The notes: generated from the letters alone by a model not told the origin. 22,381 bases of DNA from an uncultured Eubacteriales bacterium (GCA_934489735.1 CAKSSR010000028.1:1-22381); one strand, 5' to 3'; counted from the first letter of the stretch, positions 8,994 through 17,199 are shown. Numbers and translations: made by a program.

Positions 8994-9039
8994 ATTTTTG
9001 TTGACCTGTGCTTTGAAATAATTTCTAGTCGACAAAAAT
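8994..9039. promoter_or_regulatory. 12-bp inverted repeat upstream of the transporter promoter
   Basis: ATTTTTGTTGAC (8994-9005) and GTCGACAAAAAT (9028-9039) are complementary except for one T-G pair, separated by 22 bases. It ends 12 bases before the -35 box at 9052. The right arm is followed by A/T-rich sequence but no strong T run, so an operator is as likely as a terminator for the LRR operon. The rest of the 8867-9265 gap holds only the promoter and a long leader. Confidence 0.45.
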
Positions 9040-9051
9040 TATTAAAAAATA

Positions 9052-9080
9052 TTGAAATTAGAAACTTTTTGTGTTATCAT
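9052..9080 (+). promoter_or_regulatory. Sigma-A promoter of the transporter gene
   Basis: TTGAAA (9052-9057), a 17-base spacer and TATCAT (9075-9080). The predicted transcript start near 9087 leaves a leader of about 180 bases before the coding region. Confidence 0.6.
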
Positions 9081-9265
9081 ACTATCTGTGTTTGAGTTAA
9101 AGATACAAAGTTTTTGATTTTAACTGGAAAGGGCAAGGATTATTCTATAATGCGTTAAGTATGGAATGATGAATGCCAAAAAGAACAATTATAATATTTT
9201 TTTATGAAGGAGTTGAGAGATTTTGACCTTGACTATATTATAGGATCAAGGCATATCGAAAAACT

Positions 9266-10702
9266 ATGGGTAATTGTGAGACAACATTACAAAAAAAACA
9301 CTTCTGGCAAGAGCCAGATCCAGCCCCAAGGATCAAAGATCCAGAAAAGGTTGCTAAAAAGTATAAAATGCTACAACCTTTGATCTTTGTTTTACTCTAT
9401 TTGCTATACTTTTGTTCCTACTTGGGAAGAAAACAACTTTCGGTTGGATTCTTTGGAACACCGGGATCGGGAATGCATAATGGAATAGAAGATCTGTATC
9501 ATTTGGATATATCTATTTATGCATCTTTAGGTATGATCTACTATTTCACATACTTGATTGGAAAAATGTTGGGAGGAGTTATCGCAGATAGAGCTAATAT
9601 TAAATATATGTTGCCACTTTCTGTTGGATTGTCAGCATTGTGTCCGGTTGGTATAGTATTGTCTTGCCATATGTTTGCAGCTAATCAAGGCGCAATGATC
9701 GCTCTTATGTATATCTCTTGGGGATTGTCAGGATTTATTCAAGCGGCTTCATTCCCAATGTGCGGTAAGGCACTTACATTCTGGTACTCGAATAAGAATA
9801 GGGCTACAATATGGTCGTTCTGGTCTACATCACATGAGCTTGGTAGTGCGTTCTCAGTAACATTGGCAGCATCTATGTCATTGATTAATTGGGAATTGGT
9901 TTTCATAGTCCCGGCAATTATTACAATGAGTGTGGCTATCGTTGGAATGATATTGCTAAGAGATAAGCCGGTTACAATAGGCCTTCCGGATGTAGAAGAA
10001 TATACTAGCGGAGTTAAAACTGTTGAGAAAGAAGATAAAGAGGAAGAAAAAGACGATAGAACTTACTTCCAAGTGTTTAAACAGGAAATTCTATGTAGTA
10101 AAACAATTTGGCTATTAGGTTTGGCTTTTATATGCGTTTATATCATGAGAACAGGCCCAGTTGACTGGATGATAAAAATGTTCGAAAAAGATAGCAACGG
10201 AGCATTGAAAACAGCTATAATCCCATTCTGTGGGGCATTGGGAACATTGTCAATCCCGGTAGTGTCTAAGAAATTGTTTAAAGGCAGAAGAGCACCGGCT
10301 ATATTTATTTACTTCTTGGTGGGAACAATTTGTTTCCTAGGACTAAAACTTACATCAGCACTTGATGGACATAAGGCAGCTATCGTTTTGCCAGATAACA
10401 TACTTTTCCCAGTACAATTAGTAATGCTAGCTTTATTAGGTATCGCAACTTATGGACCATTGGTAATGATCGGAGGAGTAGCATCAATAGAATCAGCTTC
10501 TAAACGTGTTGCAGCAGCTACAACTGGCTTTACCGGAGGCATCGGATACATCGGAGCTATATTAATGTCATACTTAGGTAAGTTTTCAAAGGTATATGGT
10601 TACGGCTTCCTATATAATATCTGGATAATATCAGGAGTTGTAGCAATGATCTTAATGTTATTCTTGTGGAATCAAAAGGCAAATAAAGAATATTCACATT
10701 AA
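9266..10702 (+). CDS. MFS transporter of the organophosphate:phosphate antiporter family (GlpT/UhpT-like)
   Basis: The product is 478 aa, a normal to slightly long size for this family (E. coli GlpT is about 450). It has about twelve hydrophobic segments with a charged central loop (residues 245-268) between the two halves. Arg55 in YLGRKQL and Arg295 in YIMRTGPVDW sit where GlpT has its two phosphate-binding arginines, and His190 (WSTSHELGSAF) corresponds to the substrate-site histidine. GVIADR near 104-109 is the family loop motif. It should exchange an organic phosphate (for example glycerol 3-phosphate, a hexose phosphate or a phosphoglycerate) for inorganic phosphate across the cytoplasmic membrane; the exact substrate cannot be read. 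ATG 9266 is the only early start in frame, with a stop at 9230-9232, but no good Shine-Dalgarno stands before it. A clear AAGGAG lies much further upstream (9207-9212). It is monocistronic. Confidence 0.85.
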   Translation: MGNCETTLQKKHFWQEPDPAPRIKDPEKVAKKYKMLQPLIFVLLYLLYFCSYLGRKQLSVGFFGTPGSGMHNGIEDLYHLDISIYASLGMIYYFTYLIGKMLGGVIADRANIKYMLPLSVGLSALCPVGIVLSCHMFAANQGAMIALMYISWGLSGFIQAASFPMCGKALTFWYSNKNRATIWSFWSTSHELGSAFSVTLAASMSLINWELVFIVPAIITMSVAIVGMILLRDKPVTIGLPDVEEYTSGVKTVEKEDKEEEKDDRTYFQVFKQEILCSKTIWLLGLAFICVYIMRTGPVDWMIKMFEKDSNGALKTAIIPFCGALGTLSIPVVSKKLFKGRRAPAIFIYFLVGTICFLGLKLTSALDGHKAAIVLPDNILFPVQLVMLALLGIATYGPLVMIGGVASIESASKRVAAATTGFTGGIGYIGAILMSYLGKFSKVYGYGFLYNIWIISGVVAMILMLFLWNQKANKEYSH

Positions 10703-10725
10703 TTTTATAAAATATAAAGAAAAAG

Positions 10726-10765
10726 ATATCGAGATTCACATTTTAGTTGAGTCTCGATATTTTTA
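10726..10765 (+). terminator. Rho-independent terminator after the transporter gene
   Basis: A stem of about 13 bp (ATATCGAGATTCA at 10726-10738 with the complementary TGAGTCTCGATAT ending at 10760, one G-U pair) is followed by TTTT. The remainder of the gap to 11047 is AT-rich with no gene, plus the promoter listed separately. Confidence 0.8.
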
Positions 10766-10969
10766 TGTCGAACTATTTCAACAGAATACTGATACAAAGG
10801 TGAATTAGAAAAGAAAATTATTAAAAAAAAGAAGCAATACATTCTATTATACCACTCCTATCAATTTTTTTCATGCGGTTGCCCTATTTTACGGACTTGT
10901 TCACTATTATGCAAAACCAACTGTTTATTATTAACAAAAACGTGCAAAAATATTCTATACGCAAATTAG

Positions 10970-10998
10970 TTGATATATATATATATATATGATATAAT
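10970..10998 (+). promoter_or_regulatory. Sigma-A promoter with an AT-dinucleotide repeat as spacer
   Basis: TTGATA (10970-10975), a 17-base spacer and a perfect TATAAT (10993-10998). The run of alternating A and T at 10973-10990 (nine AT units) forms the end of the -35 box and nearly the whole spacer. Each slippage event would change the spacing by two bases. It drives the gene at 11048; AGGAGGT at 11034-11040 follows. Confidence 0.75.
10973..10990 (+). repeat. (AT)9 microsatellite inside a promoter
   Basis: Nine uninterrupted AT units lie between the -35 and -10 boxes of the promoter at 10970-10998. Confidence 0.9.
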
Positions 10999-11047
10999 GT
11001 TGATAGTCATTTATATAAAATAACAAAAATAAAAGGAGGTTTGAAAA

Positions 11048-12388
11048 ATGGCTGAACTTGATAAAGGAAAATTAAAGGGCTTTGCAGGAAAATTATTTGC
11101 ACAAACGGAAGGAGAAAAAGGATGCTTATTTGAATTAGATGGTAATAAGTATAAATTACAAGGAGGATATGATGAAATAACAGGAGGTAGCCTATTTGAT
11201 AATGAATTTGACTTGGATGGTGTAACGACAAATACAAAAATTATAAATTTTAATGAAGTTAAGAGAATAGAGCCAAAATCATTTGAAAGTTTGAAATCTG
11301 AGAGTGATCAATTAGAATTTTACTTTGAATCGGATGAGGTAATTAAACTAGACCCATATGCATTTGGAAGTGATTTCTCAAAATTGAGGGCAATGAAAGG
11401 AAATAATAAAAAAGTAGAAATAATGTTGAGTAGTGAGACATTCGAAAACCATAATGTCATAACAAATATGGAGGCAATAGAAGACGTAGATTTATATTTA
11501 CACGGGGAATGGACAAAAGAAGAGTTAAAGAAAATTATAGAAATAATTGAGAATGGCAAGATCTATCAGGCATCCGGTAAGAATTTTGAACTATTAGATG
11601 GAAAGTTTACTTCTGAGGATCTGACAGAAGACCAACTTAATAAATTGAATAATAGATTTATAAGATTAATAATGGAAAAAGAAACAGCAGATAGTTTGGT
11701 TAAGGATAAAAAAGAGAAAAAACAGGAAGAAGAAAAAGAATTTTATTCTTGGAATAATCTTGAAAAAGACCATAAGAATATGATTGATTTTGTTCTTGAT
11801 ACAATGGCTAAGAACAATCTTTACATTAGATTAACTGTAGATGCAAATAAAGCAAAAATACAAGGTAACAGTATGGCAATAGATGAGGAATGCGTTACTA
11901 ATGTTAAGTTAATCAACGGCAATATAAGTATATTAGATGTATTGAAAATGTTATCAAACACAGGAGTAAATGGTAAAAAATTGAAGAATAATAAGGAAAA
12001 TAGGGACGCAGCAAAAGGAGCAGTTAAAGAATATATTAGAAAGAATATTCGCCAGGTTGCTCTTAAAATTAGAATAAAATATGATATAATCAATGGTGAA
12101 AAGAAAGGTTTAAAGAAAGGTTCTCAGGGCAATGGAATTATAGGTGTAAGAGACGGTATAAGCAATATAACAGAAGCCAACGAATGTTTATCAAATGTTA
12201 TCAAAAGTCTATCCATTGATAAAAATATGTTCATGGGAGGCGGTAATATAATAGATGAAATAATGACTAGAGAACTTATAGATAGTTTAAAAATTATAGG
12301 TGAAAAACATAAAAAGGATAAAGATAAGACATTAGTAAAGTTATGTATTAGTTGTATTAGGGAATTAAAGAAAGGATTAAAATCTTAA
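11048..12388 (+). CDS. Atypical LRR-related protein with a unique lysine-rich C-terminal domain
   Basis: The product is 446 aa; ATG 11048 is seven bases after AGGAGGT. The N-terminal half (about 20-200) has the beta-strand rhythm and phrases of LRR_5 repeats (VKRIEPKSFESL, VIKLDPYAFGSDFSKLRAM, SSETFENHNVI) but lacks the usual Cys and regular spacing. A charged Lys/Glu linker follows (about 215-230). The C-terminal half is a predicted mostly helical, basic domain with an Asn/Lys-rich middle and GGGNIIDEIMTRELIDSLKIIGEKHKK near the end; I do not recognise it. There is no signal peptide or membrane segment. It is related in style to the three large LRR genes but has a separate promoter. The IS607-type element begins right after its stop. 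Confidence 0.7.
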   Translation: MAELDKGKLKGFAGKLFAQTEGEKGCLFELDGNKYKLQGGYDEITGGSLFDNEFDLDGVTTNTKIINFNEVKRIEPKSFESLKSESDQLEFYFESDEVIKLDPYAFGSDFSKLRAMKGNNKKVEIMLSSETFENHNVITNMEAIEDVDLYLHGEWTKEELKKIIEIIENGKIYQASGKNFELLDGKFTSEDLTEDQLNKLNNRFIRLIMEKETADSLVKDKKEKKQEEEKEFYSWNNLEKDHKNMIDFVLDTMAKNNLYIRLTVDANKAKIQGNSMAIDEECVTNVKLINGNISILDVLKMLSNTGVNGKKLKNNKENRDAAKGAVKEYIRKNIRQVALKIRIKYDIINGEKKGLKKGSQGNGIIGVRDGISNITEANECLSNVIKSLSIDKNMFMGGGNIIDEIMTRELIDSLKIIGEKHKKDKDKTLVKLCISCIRELKKGLKS

Positions 12389-12416
12389 GGGGGTTTTTAG
12401 CAGTTAAAATAGAAGC

Positions 12417-12973
12417 ATAAAATATTATACCATACATGAAATGACAGAAATATTAGGAGTAACTGCTCAGACATTAAGGAATTGGGATAGGTCAGGGAAA
12501 TTAAAACCACATCATACGAGTCGTAATGGTTATCGTTATTATTCAAAAGATGACTTAAATCAACTTTTACATAGATCTATAAAAAGGAAAGGCAAGACAA
12601 TAGTGAGCTCAGATAAGCAAAAAGAAGACTTGGAAAGACAAATTGCCAATATGCAGACATATCTTCTTGCACAAGGGAAACCTTTTGAAATAATATCTGA
12701 TATAGATTCAGGAATAAATTGCGAACGGAAAGGTTTGCAGGAAATAATAAAAGGAATGGCCAACAGAAGCATATCAAAAGTTGTAGTTCTGAACAAGGAT
12801 AGATTAGCACGATTTAGGTTTGAAATGATAGAGTACTTAGCAAATTTATATGATTGTGAAATAGAGGTTGTGGATAGCAAAGGAAAAACAGAACAAGAAG
12901 AACTTGTGGAAGATTTAGTGCAGATTATAACTGTGTTTAGTTGTACTTTGTAAGGGGAAAGACTAAAAAGAAG
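12417..12973 (+). pseudogene. tnpA: IS607 tnpA (serine recombinase), inactivated
   Basis: The reading frame begins with ATA at 12417 where IS607 TnpA proteins normally have ATG: the following codons give KYYTIHEMTEILGV, the usual N-terminus. The longest ATG-initiated frame starts only at 12441. A MerR-like helix-turn-helix is present (TAQTLRNWDRSGKLKPHH, then NGYRYYSKDDLNQLL). The catalytic segment reads RKGKTIVSSDKQ, where the family has a YCRVSS-type motif, so the Tyr and Arg are missing and about two residues are lost, although Ser is kept. DRLARFRFEMIEYL and EELVEDLVQIITVFSC are well conserved. The frame then stops at a TAA (12951-12953) where the family usually continues with QGKRANKA; the sequence after the stop still resembles that tail. 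Three lesions make a functional recombinase unlikely. Confidence 0.8.
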
Positions 12974-13849
12974 ATGATTAAAACATTCAAAGTAATGCTC
13001 TGTCCTAACAACAAACAAAGGATTAAACTATTTGAATGTGCAGGAACAGCAAGATTTGCATACAATTTAGCATTAAACTATCAACAGATGAACGATAATA
13101 TAGGTAATGATTTTTTATCTGATTGTGATTTAAGAAAAATTCTGACTTATCTGAAAACAAATAAAGATAAGTTCAAATGGCTCAATTATTAAAGCAATAA
13201 CATTACAAAACAAGCAGTAAAAGATGCCTGTAAAGCCTGTAGCGTATAGCAGAATACAAATAGGTTGTAAATATTTAAATCCGAGAGTAACATTTGATGG
13301 CTTAAACTGGTGGATATCCGTAGGTATTGAATGTTTAGAAAACACAGAGAGAATGAATGGATTGACATAGGCATAAGAGATCTTGCAATATGTGTTCAGA
13401 TAAAAGTACGTATAAAAACATTAATAAGACCGCAAAAATCAAAAAACTAAAGAAGAAAAAGCGTAGATTACAACGCAGAATATCAAAAAAATATATAAAA
13501 AACAAGAAAGGGGGACGTTACTGTAAAACTAAAAATATCTTAAAGAGTGAAAAACAGCTTTTGAAGATAAATCATCGATTAACGAATATTCATCATAGCT
13601 ATTTGCATTATGTAACATCTGAAATTACAAGCCGAAAACCAAAGTTTATAGTTTTGGAAGATTTAAATGTAAAGGGAATGATGAAGAATAAACACTTAGC
13701 CAAAGCTGTACAGGAACAGTGCTTTTATGAATTTTACAGACAAATACAGTATAAATGCAACTGGAACAATATAGAGTTTATAACAGTAGACAGATATTAT
13801 CCATCAGGCAAGTGTTAATCTGAAGATGTATAAGGAATTAATAGCATAG
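12974..13849 (+). pseudogene. tnpB: IS607 tnpB (RNA-guided nuclease family), inactivated
   Basis: ATG 12974 begins MIKTFKVMLCPNNKQ, the standard TnpB start, overlapping the former tnpA end. The frame stops at 13190-13192 after FKWLNY. Related coding sequence continues beyond it (NNITKQAVKDAC), then is scrambled by frameshifts and stops to about 13390. The first RuvC piece survives as WIDIGIRDLAIC in another frame (about 13361-13390), with a shift just after it. From 13390 to 13818 the frame encodes KNINKTAKIKKLKKKKRRLQ, then the second catalytic motif FIVLEDLNVKGMMKN, and FITVDRYYPSG. There the zinc-finger and third RuvC motif are deleted: the sequence jumps at about 13807 to codons for ASVNLKMYKELIA and a TAG at 13847-13849. 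No active protein is expected. Confidence 0.85.
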
Positions 13850-13854
13850 TAAAA

Positions 13855-13965
13855 ACAAATGTCGTTAATATGTACCGATACATTAGTCGGAAATTTAAGC
13901 CTTTGAAGTGTTATACCAAGCGAAAGTAGCTTTTAAGCAAAATCGGACACAATGAAAAAGGAATG
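13855..13965 (+). ncRNA. Candidate omega-RNA (tnpB-associated guide RNA) at the IS607 right end
   Basis: TnpB works with an RNA transcribed from the 3' end of its element. The non-coding block after tnpB has a hairpin CCGA...TCGG (13875-13890) and possible long-range pairing of TGTC (13860-13863) with GACA (13946-13949). It also has other short complementary segments and a character unlike the simple AT-rich spacers nearby. Its extent and guide junction are inferred from position only. Confidence 0.5.
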
Positions 13966-14044
13966 AAACATAAAAATTATAATATTTATAGTTTTTAATT
14001 TAGCTGTTATAGCTTTTTGTGAGTTTTGAGTAACGGTAATTTAT

Positions 14045-15865
14045 ATGGAAATTAAAGTAAGTAAAAAATTATATGAGGAGCTTGCTGAAATAAAGAAATT
14101 GAGTTTAGAAGCAGAAATAAGTATAACAGAAGTTTATATGATTGATCGTGATAAGTATGGAGTAGATTATAAAAATGCCAGACTTATTGGAATAGATACA
14201 AATAAATTTCTTCTGTATCCAACAATGTATGAGATAGATAATAAAATTGCTTTTGCGAAAGAACTGGAAAAAATAAAAAATTATGAGCAAGTTGCAGATG
14301 GACCAGAAAAAATTTGTGATATGAATGACGAAAAATTGGTTGATTTAATATGCGAATATGGATATAATGGGAAAGTGTATGATTTTAAAGATTTTTTTAA
14401 GAGGAAAGATGGAGCTGGGCGCATATGTACTGAAGGAGGTTCTTGTGTTTATGAGGATATATTAAATGAATATCTTAAAGAAACTAATAAACCTAATGAT
14501 ATAGTTGTAACTTCCGATATGGTAAGTGATATGATAGAACAAGGAATTTATGTTTACACTTATGAGGGTGATGTTATGGCGGCTGATGGACGAGGATATT
14601 TTATAAAAAAATATGATGAAGAAGCTAAGCGTTATTATTATATTCAGCTAAGTCGAGCAAATAACGTTGAATCGTTGGCGAGAAAAATACAGGATGTAAC
14701 CGAAACAGAAACAGATGAATTTACTCGTTTATTCAAATGTTTAAAAGATGGAATTGACAGTGTTTATTCCATCGATAGTATTGAAAAATGCAAATTGAAT
14801 AAACAGCTATTATCGCTTGAAGATGATTGCTTCATAGATTTTGATTCATTTAAGAATATCGAACTAAAATTTAGCCCGGATATAACTTACACAGTTGATT
14901 CATTCCATAAAGAGGAAAGAAACGCCATATATAGTCGTTTATTTAAAGATATAGATGAGAAAAATAGAGCAATATTTAAAAACAAAGATTTAGCAAAATT
15001 AGGACGAACAAAAATATTAAGAATTCCTGAATGGGCTAAATATACAGGGGGATTAATTTCTGATGATGTGGAAGAAATTGATTTTGGATCTATATTTGGA
15101 ATAGTTAGTTATATATCGTGCGAAAATTTATCAACCATTAGATTTGGAAGTAACATTGAATATATTAAAGATTGTGCTTTTATTGATTGTAGAAAGATAA
15201 ATAAAATATGCGTACCAGATAGGAAAACAATGAATTTTATCATGGGCCAATTTATAGGTATATTTAATTTTAGCAAAATTGAATTTTATATTGATGATAA
15301 AAAAGTAAATTCAAATGTTGATATTGATGAAGATGACGTTAAAATTAAGTTTTTAGAGGGAAAATTAGTCATACCAGATGGAATTTCTATATTAGATAAA
15401 GAAACATTTGATAAAATTATTGAAAAATTATGGATATCAAAGAGTGAAATAAAGGAAATAGATTTCAATCAGGTTGTTGAAATAAGGGAAGGTTCAATGA
15501 ATGATTTGTGGTACATAGAAAAAATTGATTTAAGAGATGTTGCAAGGATCGAATATAATACATTTGTCACTGGAAGATTACAAAAAATTGAATGCAGTGG
15601 TAAATTCTTATTAAATCTTGCTAATAAATATGAAGATGCTAATTCAGTCTTTTCGAAAAAGTGTTTTGGTGATTTGTTTACTGAATGTGATGAATTATTT
15701 AAAAGGAATGAACTTAGTGAGAAAAAGATAAAAGAAACAAAGATATGTTTTATGAATATATTTGGATTTAACTTTGATCTTGGTTGCCTTCGCAGTCTAA
15801 AAGAAGTTTTATTTTCTGAATATGAAGAGAAAGAAGACGAAAAAACAAATGATTGGCAGTGGTAA
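14045..15865 (+). CDS. Divergent LRR-related protein sharing an island with the large LRR genes
   Basis: The product is 606 aa. The N-terminal half (1-310) is not LRR-like. It includes a charged helix at the very start, then mixed alpha/beta sequence with VYTYEGDVMAADGRGYFIKKYDEEAKRYYYIQL around residue 175-205; I do not recognise it. From about 318 the pattern VEEIDFGSIFG, LSTIRFGSNIEYIKDCAFIDC, INKICV and later IKEIDFNQVVEIREGS, IEKIDLRDVARIEYNTF is a degraded LRR_5 array. INKICV is followed by a helix and an EFYIDDKKVN segment, matching the island after NLKRIHV in the large LRR proteins. There is no signal peptide or membrane helix. The ribosome site before ATG 14045 is poor, and the IS607 relic lies just upstream, so its original promoter may have been displaced. 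Confidence 0.65.
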   Translation: MEIKVSKKLYEELAEIKKLSLEAEISITEVYMIDRDKYGVDYKNARLIGIDTNKFLLYPTMYEIDNKIAFAKELEKIKNYEQVADGPEKICDMNDEKLVDLICEYGYNGKVYDFKDFFKRKDGAGRICTEGGSCVYEDILNEYLKETNKPNDIVVTSDMVSDMIEQGIYVYTYEGDVMAADGRGYFIKKYDEEAKRYYYIQLSRANNVESLARKIQDVTETETDEFTRLFKCLKDGIDSVYSIDSIEKCKLNKQLLSLEDDCFIDFDSFKNIELKFSPDITYTVDSFHKEERNAIYSRLFKDIDEKNRAIFKNKDLAKLGRTKILRIPEWAKYTGGLISDDVEEIDFGSIFGIVSYISCENLSTIRFGSNIEYIKDCAFIDCRKINKICVPDRKTMNFIMGQFIGIFNFSKIEFYIDDKKVNSNVDIDEDDVKIKFLEGKLVIPDGISILDKETFDKIIEKLWISKSEIKEIDFNQVVEIREGSMNDLWYIEKIDLRDVARIEYNTFVTGRLQKIECSGKFLLNLANKYEDANSVFSKKCFGDLFTECDELFKRNELSEKKIKETKICFMNIFGFNFDLGCLRSLKEVLFSEYEEKEDEKTNDWQW

Positions 15866-15889
15866 GATACATACTAACTTAAGCTAAGA

Positions 15890-15932
15890 AAAAGGCGAGA
15901 TTTGTTAGCATTGTGCTAGAATCTCGTCTTCA
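15890..15932. terminator. Bidirectional terminator between converging genes
   Basis: GGCGAGATT (15894-15902) pairs with AATCTCGTC (15920-15928, one G-U pair), and an inner TAGCA/TGCTA extends the hairpin. An A run on the left and T-rich sequence on the right allow use from both strands, between the 14045 gene and the metallophosphoesterase. Confidence 0.7.
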
Positions 15933-15938
15933 GTTTAT

Positions 15939-17045
15939 TTAAAATACGTTATTAATTTCAACTCTATCTATTACATTTTTATTAACTACGTTTTCTGACC
16001 ATAACTTCATCGAATTTTTATTTAAATCCAATTGTATTCTTCGATAGTAGCCACAGTCCCCGTAGTTTTCCATTTCCTGATAGTTGTGAAATAAGATATG
16101 AACTTTTCTGCTTGTTCCATCGCTTTTCCTGAAGTGGACTGTTTTTTCGCTATGCCCACCATCTGCTGCCATTACACGGTTGCCGTCAGATTTCTTAGAA
16201 GTGATTCTTGCCAAGTAGTGACCGCCTAATACCATGAATACATTGTCATTCTTTTCAACTACATCTTTGTAATAAGAATATGAATTTGATGAAGTGTCCT
16301 TTGCATCATGGAAACAAAGTATTGCCTTCATGTTCTTATATTTATCCAACACGTGATTCATCCATTCTTTAGATGCCTCGTTGACAGGACATTCCTTACC
16401 TGATACTGACTTTGTTTTTGCATCTGTCATTTTATTTATGCCATAGCTCATATAAATTATAACAAAATTTTGACCGCCTGCTTCCACTACGTCACAATGC
16501 CCTACATTATTTAAAAAATCTTCTCTATAACATGATTTATTTTTAAACTTATCCTTACCGAATCTGGATGTGTATGGCTTGAATGACTTTTCGAAGTCTG
16601 AATATGATTCCACATCTAAAGGATCAGAAAGCACGTCGTGATTCCCTGCCAAGACGCCATATGGTATGTCTCTTTTACCTGATTTAATGCTTGGTCGTTT
16701 ATAATCTATACATTTGAATATATATTCTGCATTTGGCCAGCCCCATGTTGCCCACGGGTAAACTCCCTTGTTATTATCTGCTTCCCAGATCATGTCGCCT
16801 GTAAAAATGCCGTAGTCTATGTTCTTTGCATTATATTCATTTGCCAGTCTTTCGCCTAATTTAGCATAATTTTTTGCACTTTTAGGTCCTTTGAAGAATG
16901 TCTTTACAGTTATTTTCTCTCTATATTGCATATCTGTCCACCAAAAGAAATTGGCCACACCCTTTTCTCCAGCAAAACATTGACCACATATAAGCATTAT
17001 TCCCAATGATACTAGTATAAGCAAGTGCTTCAGTTGGTTTTTCAT
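15939..17045 (-). CDS. Secreted calcineurin-like metallophosphoesterase
   Basis: The product is 368 aa. The start at 17045 is chosen because AAAGGGG (minus strand, about 17055-17061) is nine bases away; an ATG at 17054 touches that site. A signal peptide of about 25 residues ends near QCFAG. Metal-binding motifs appear in the usual order: TDMQ (Asp38), GD (83-84), GNHD (134-137), FHD (His246) and GGH (274-276). The first motif is DxQ instead of the more common DxH, a variant found in some subfamilies. It should hydrolyse a phosphomonoester or phosphodiester outside the cytoplasmic membrane; the substrate is unknown. It is a single-gene unit with its own promoter, transcribed toward the terminator shared with the gene at 14045. 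An organophosphate transporter lies 5 kb away, but a joint role is only a guess. Confidence 0.85.
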   Translation of the reverse strand: MKNQLKHLLILVSLGIMLICGQCFAGEKGVANFFWWTDMQYREKITVKTFFKGPKSAKNYAKLGERLANEYNAKNIDYGIFTGDMIWEADNNKGVYPWATWGWPNAEYIFKCIDYKRPSIKSGKRDIPYGVLAGNHDVLSDPLDVESYSDFEKSFKPYTSRFGKDKFKNKSCYREDFLNNVGHCDVVEAGGQNFVIIYMSYGINKMTDAKTKSVSGKECPVNEASKEWMNHVLDKYKNMKAILCFHDAKDTSSNSYSYYKDVVEKNDNVFMVLGGHYLARITSKKSDGNRVMAADGGHSEKTVHFRKSDGTSRKVHILFHNYQEMENYGDCGYYRRIQLDLNKNSMKLWSENVVNKNVIDRVEINNVF

Positions 17046-17148
17046 AAGTTTCATCCCCTTTTTAATATTGTTGCCACTTCCTCTAACGAATTTGTAAAAT
17101 TTTTATTTCTATAGGGAGAAAGTGTAGATAATTTTCTATAACAATATA

Positions 17149-17177
17149 AGTATAACATATATTTTGCTGAAAGTCAA
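17149..17177 (-). promoter_or_regulatory. Sigma-A promoter of the metallophosphoesterase gene
   Basis: On the minus strand TTGACT (17172-17177), a 17-base spacer and TATACT (17149-17154). The leader to the start codon is roughly 100 bases. Confidence 0.7.
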
Positions 17178-17199
17178 TCGATTTTTGATATATTTTCAG

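Larger units (their letters stand above)
12390..13980 (+). mobile_element. Decayed IS607-family insertion sequence
   Basis: The element contains a serine-recombinase-type tnpA and a tnpB, in the order usual for IS607, followed by a conserved-looking non-coding 3' end. It begins within the G run just after the stop of the upstream gene (12389-12393) and ends near 13965-13980; the boundaries are approximate because IS607 elements carry no terminal inverted repeats or target duplications. Both genes are inactivated by several independent lesions. Confidence 0.8.
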
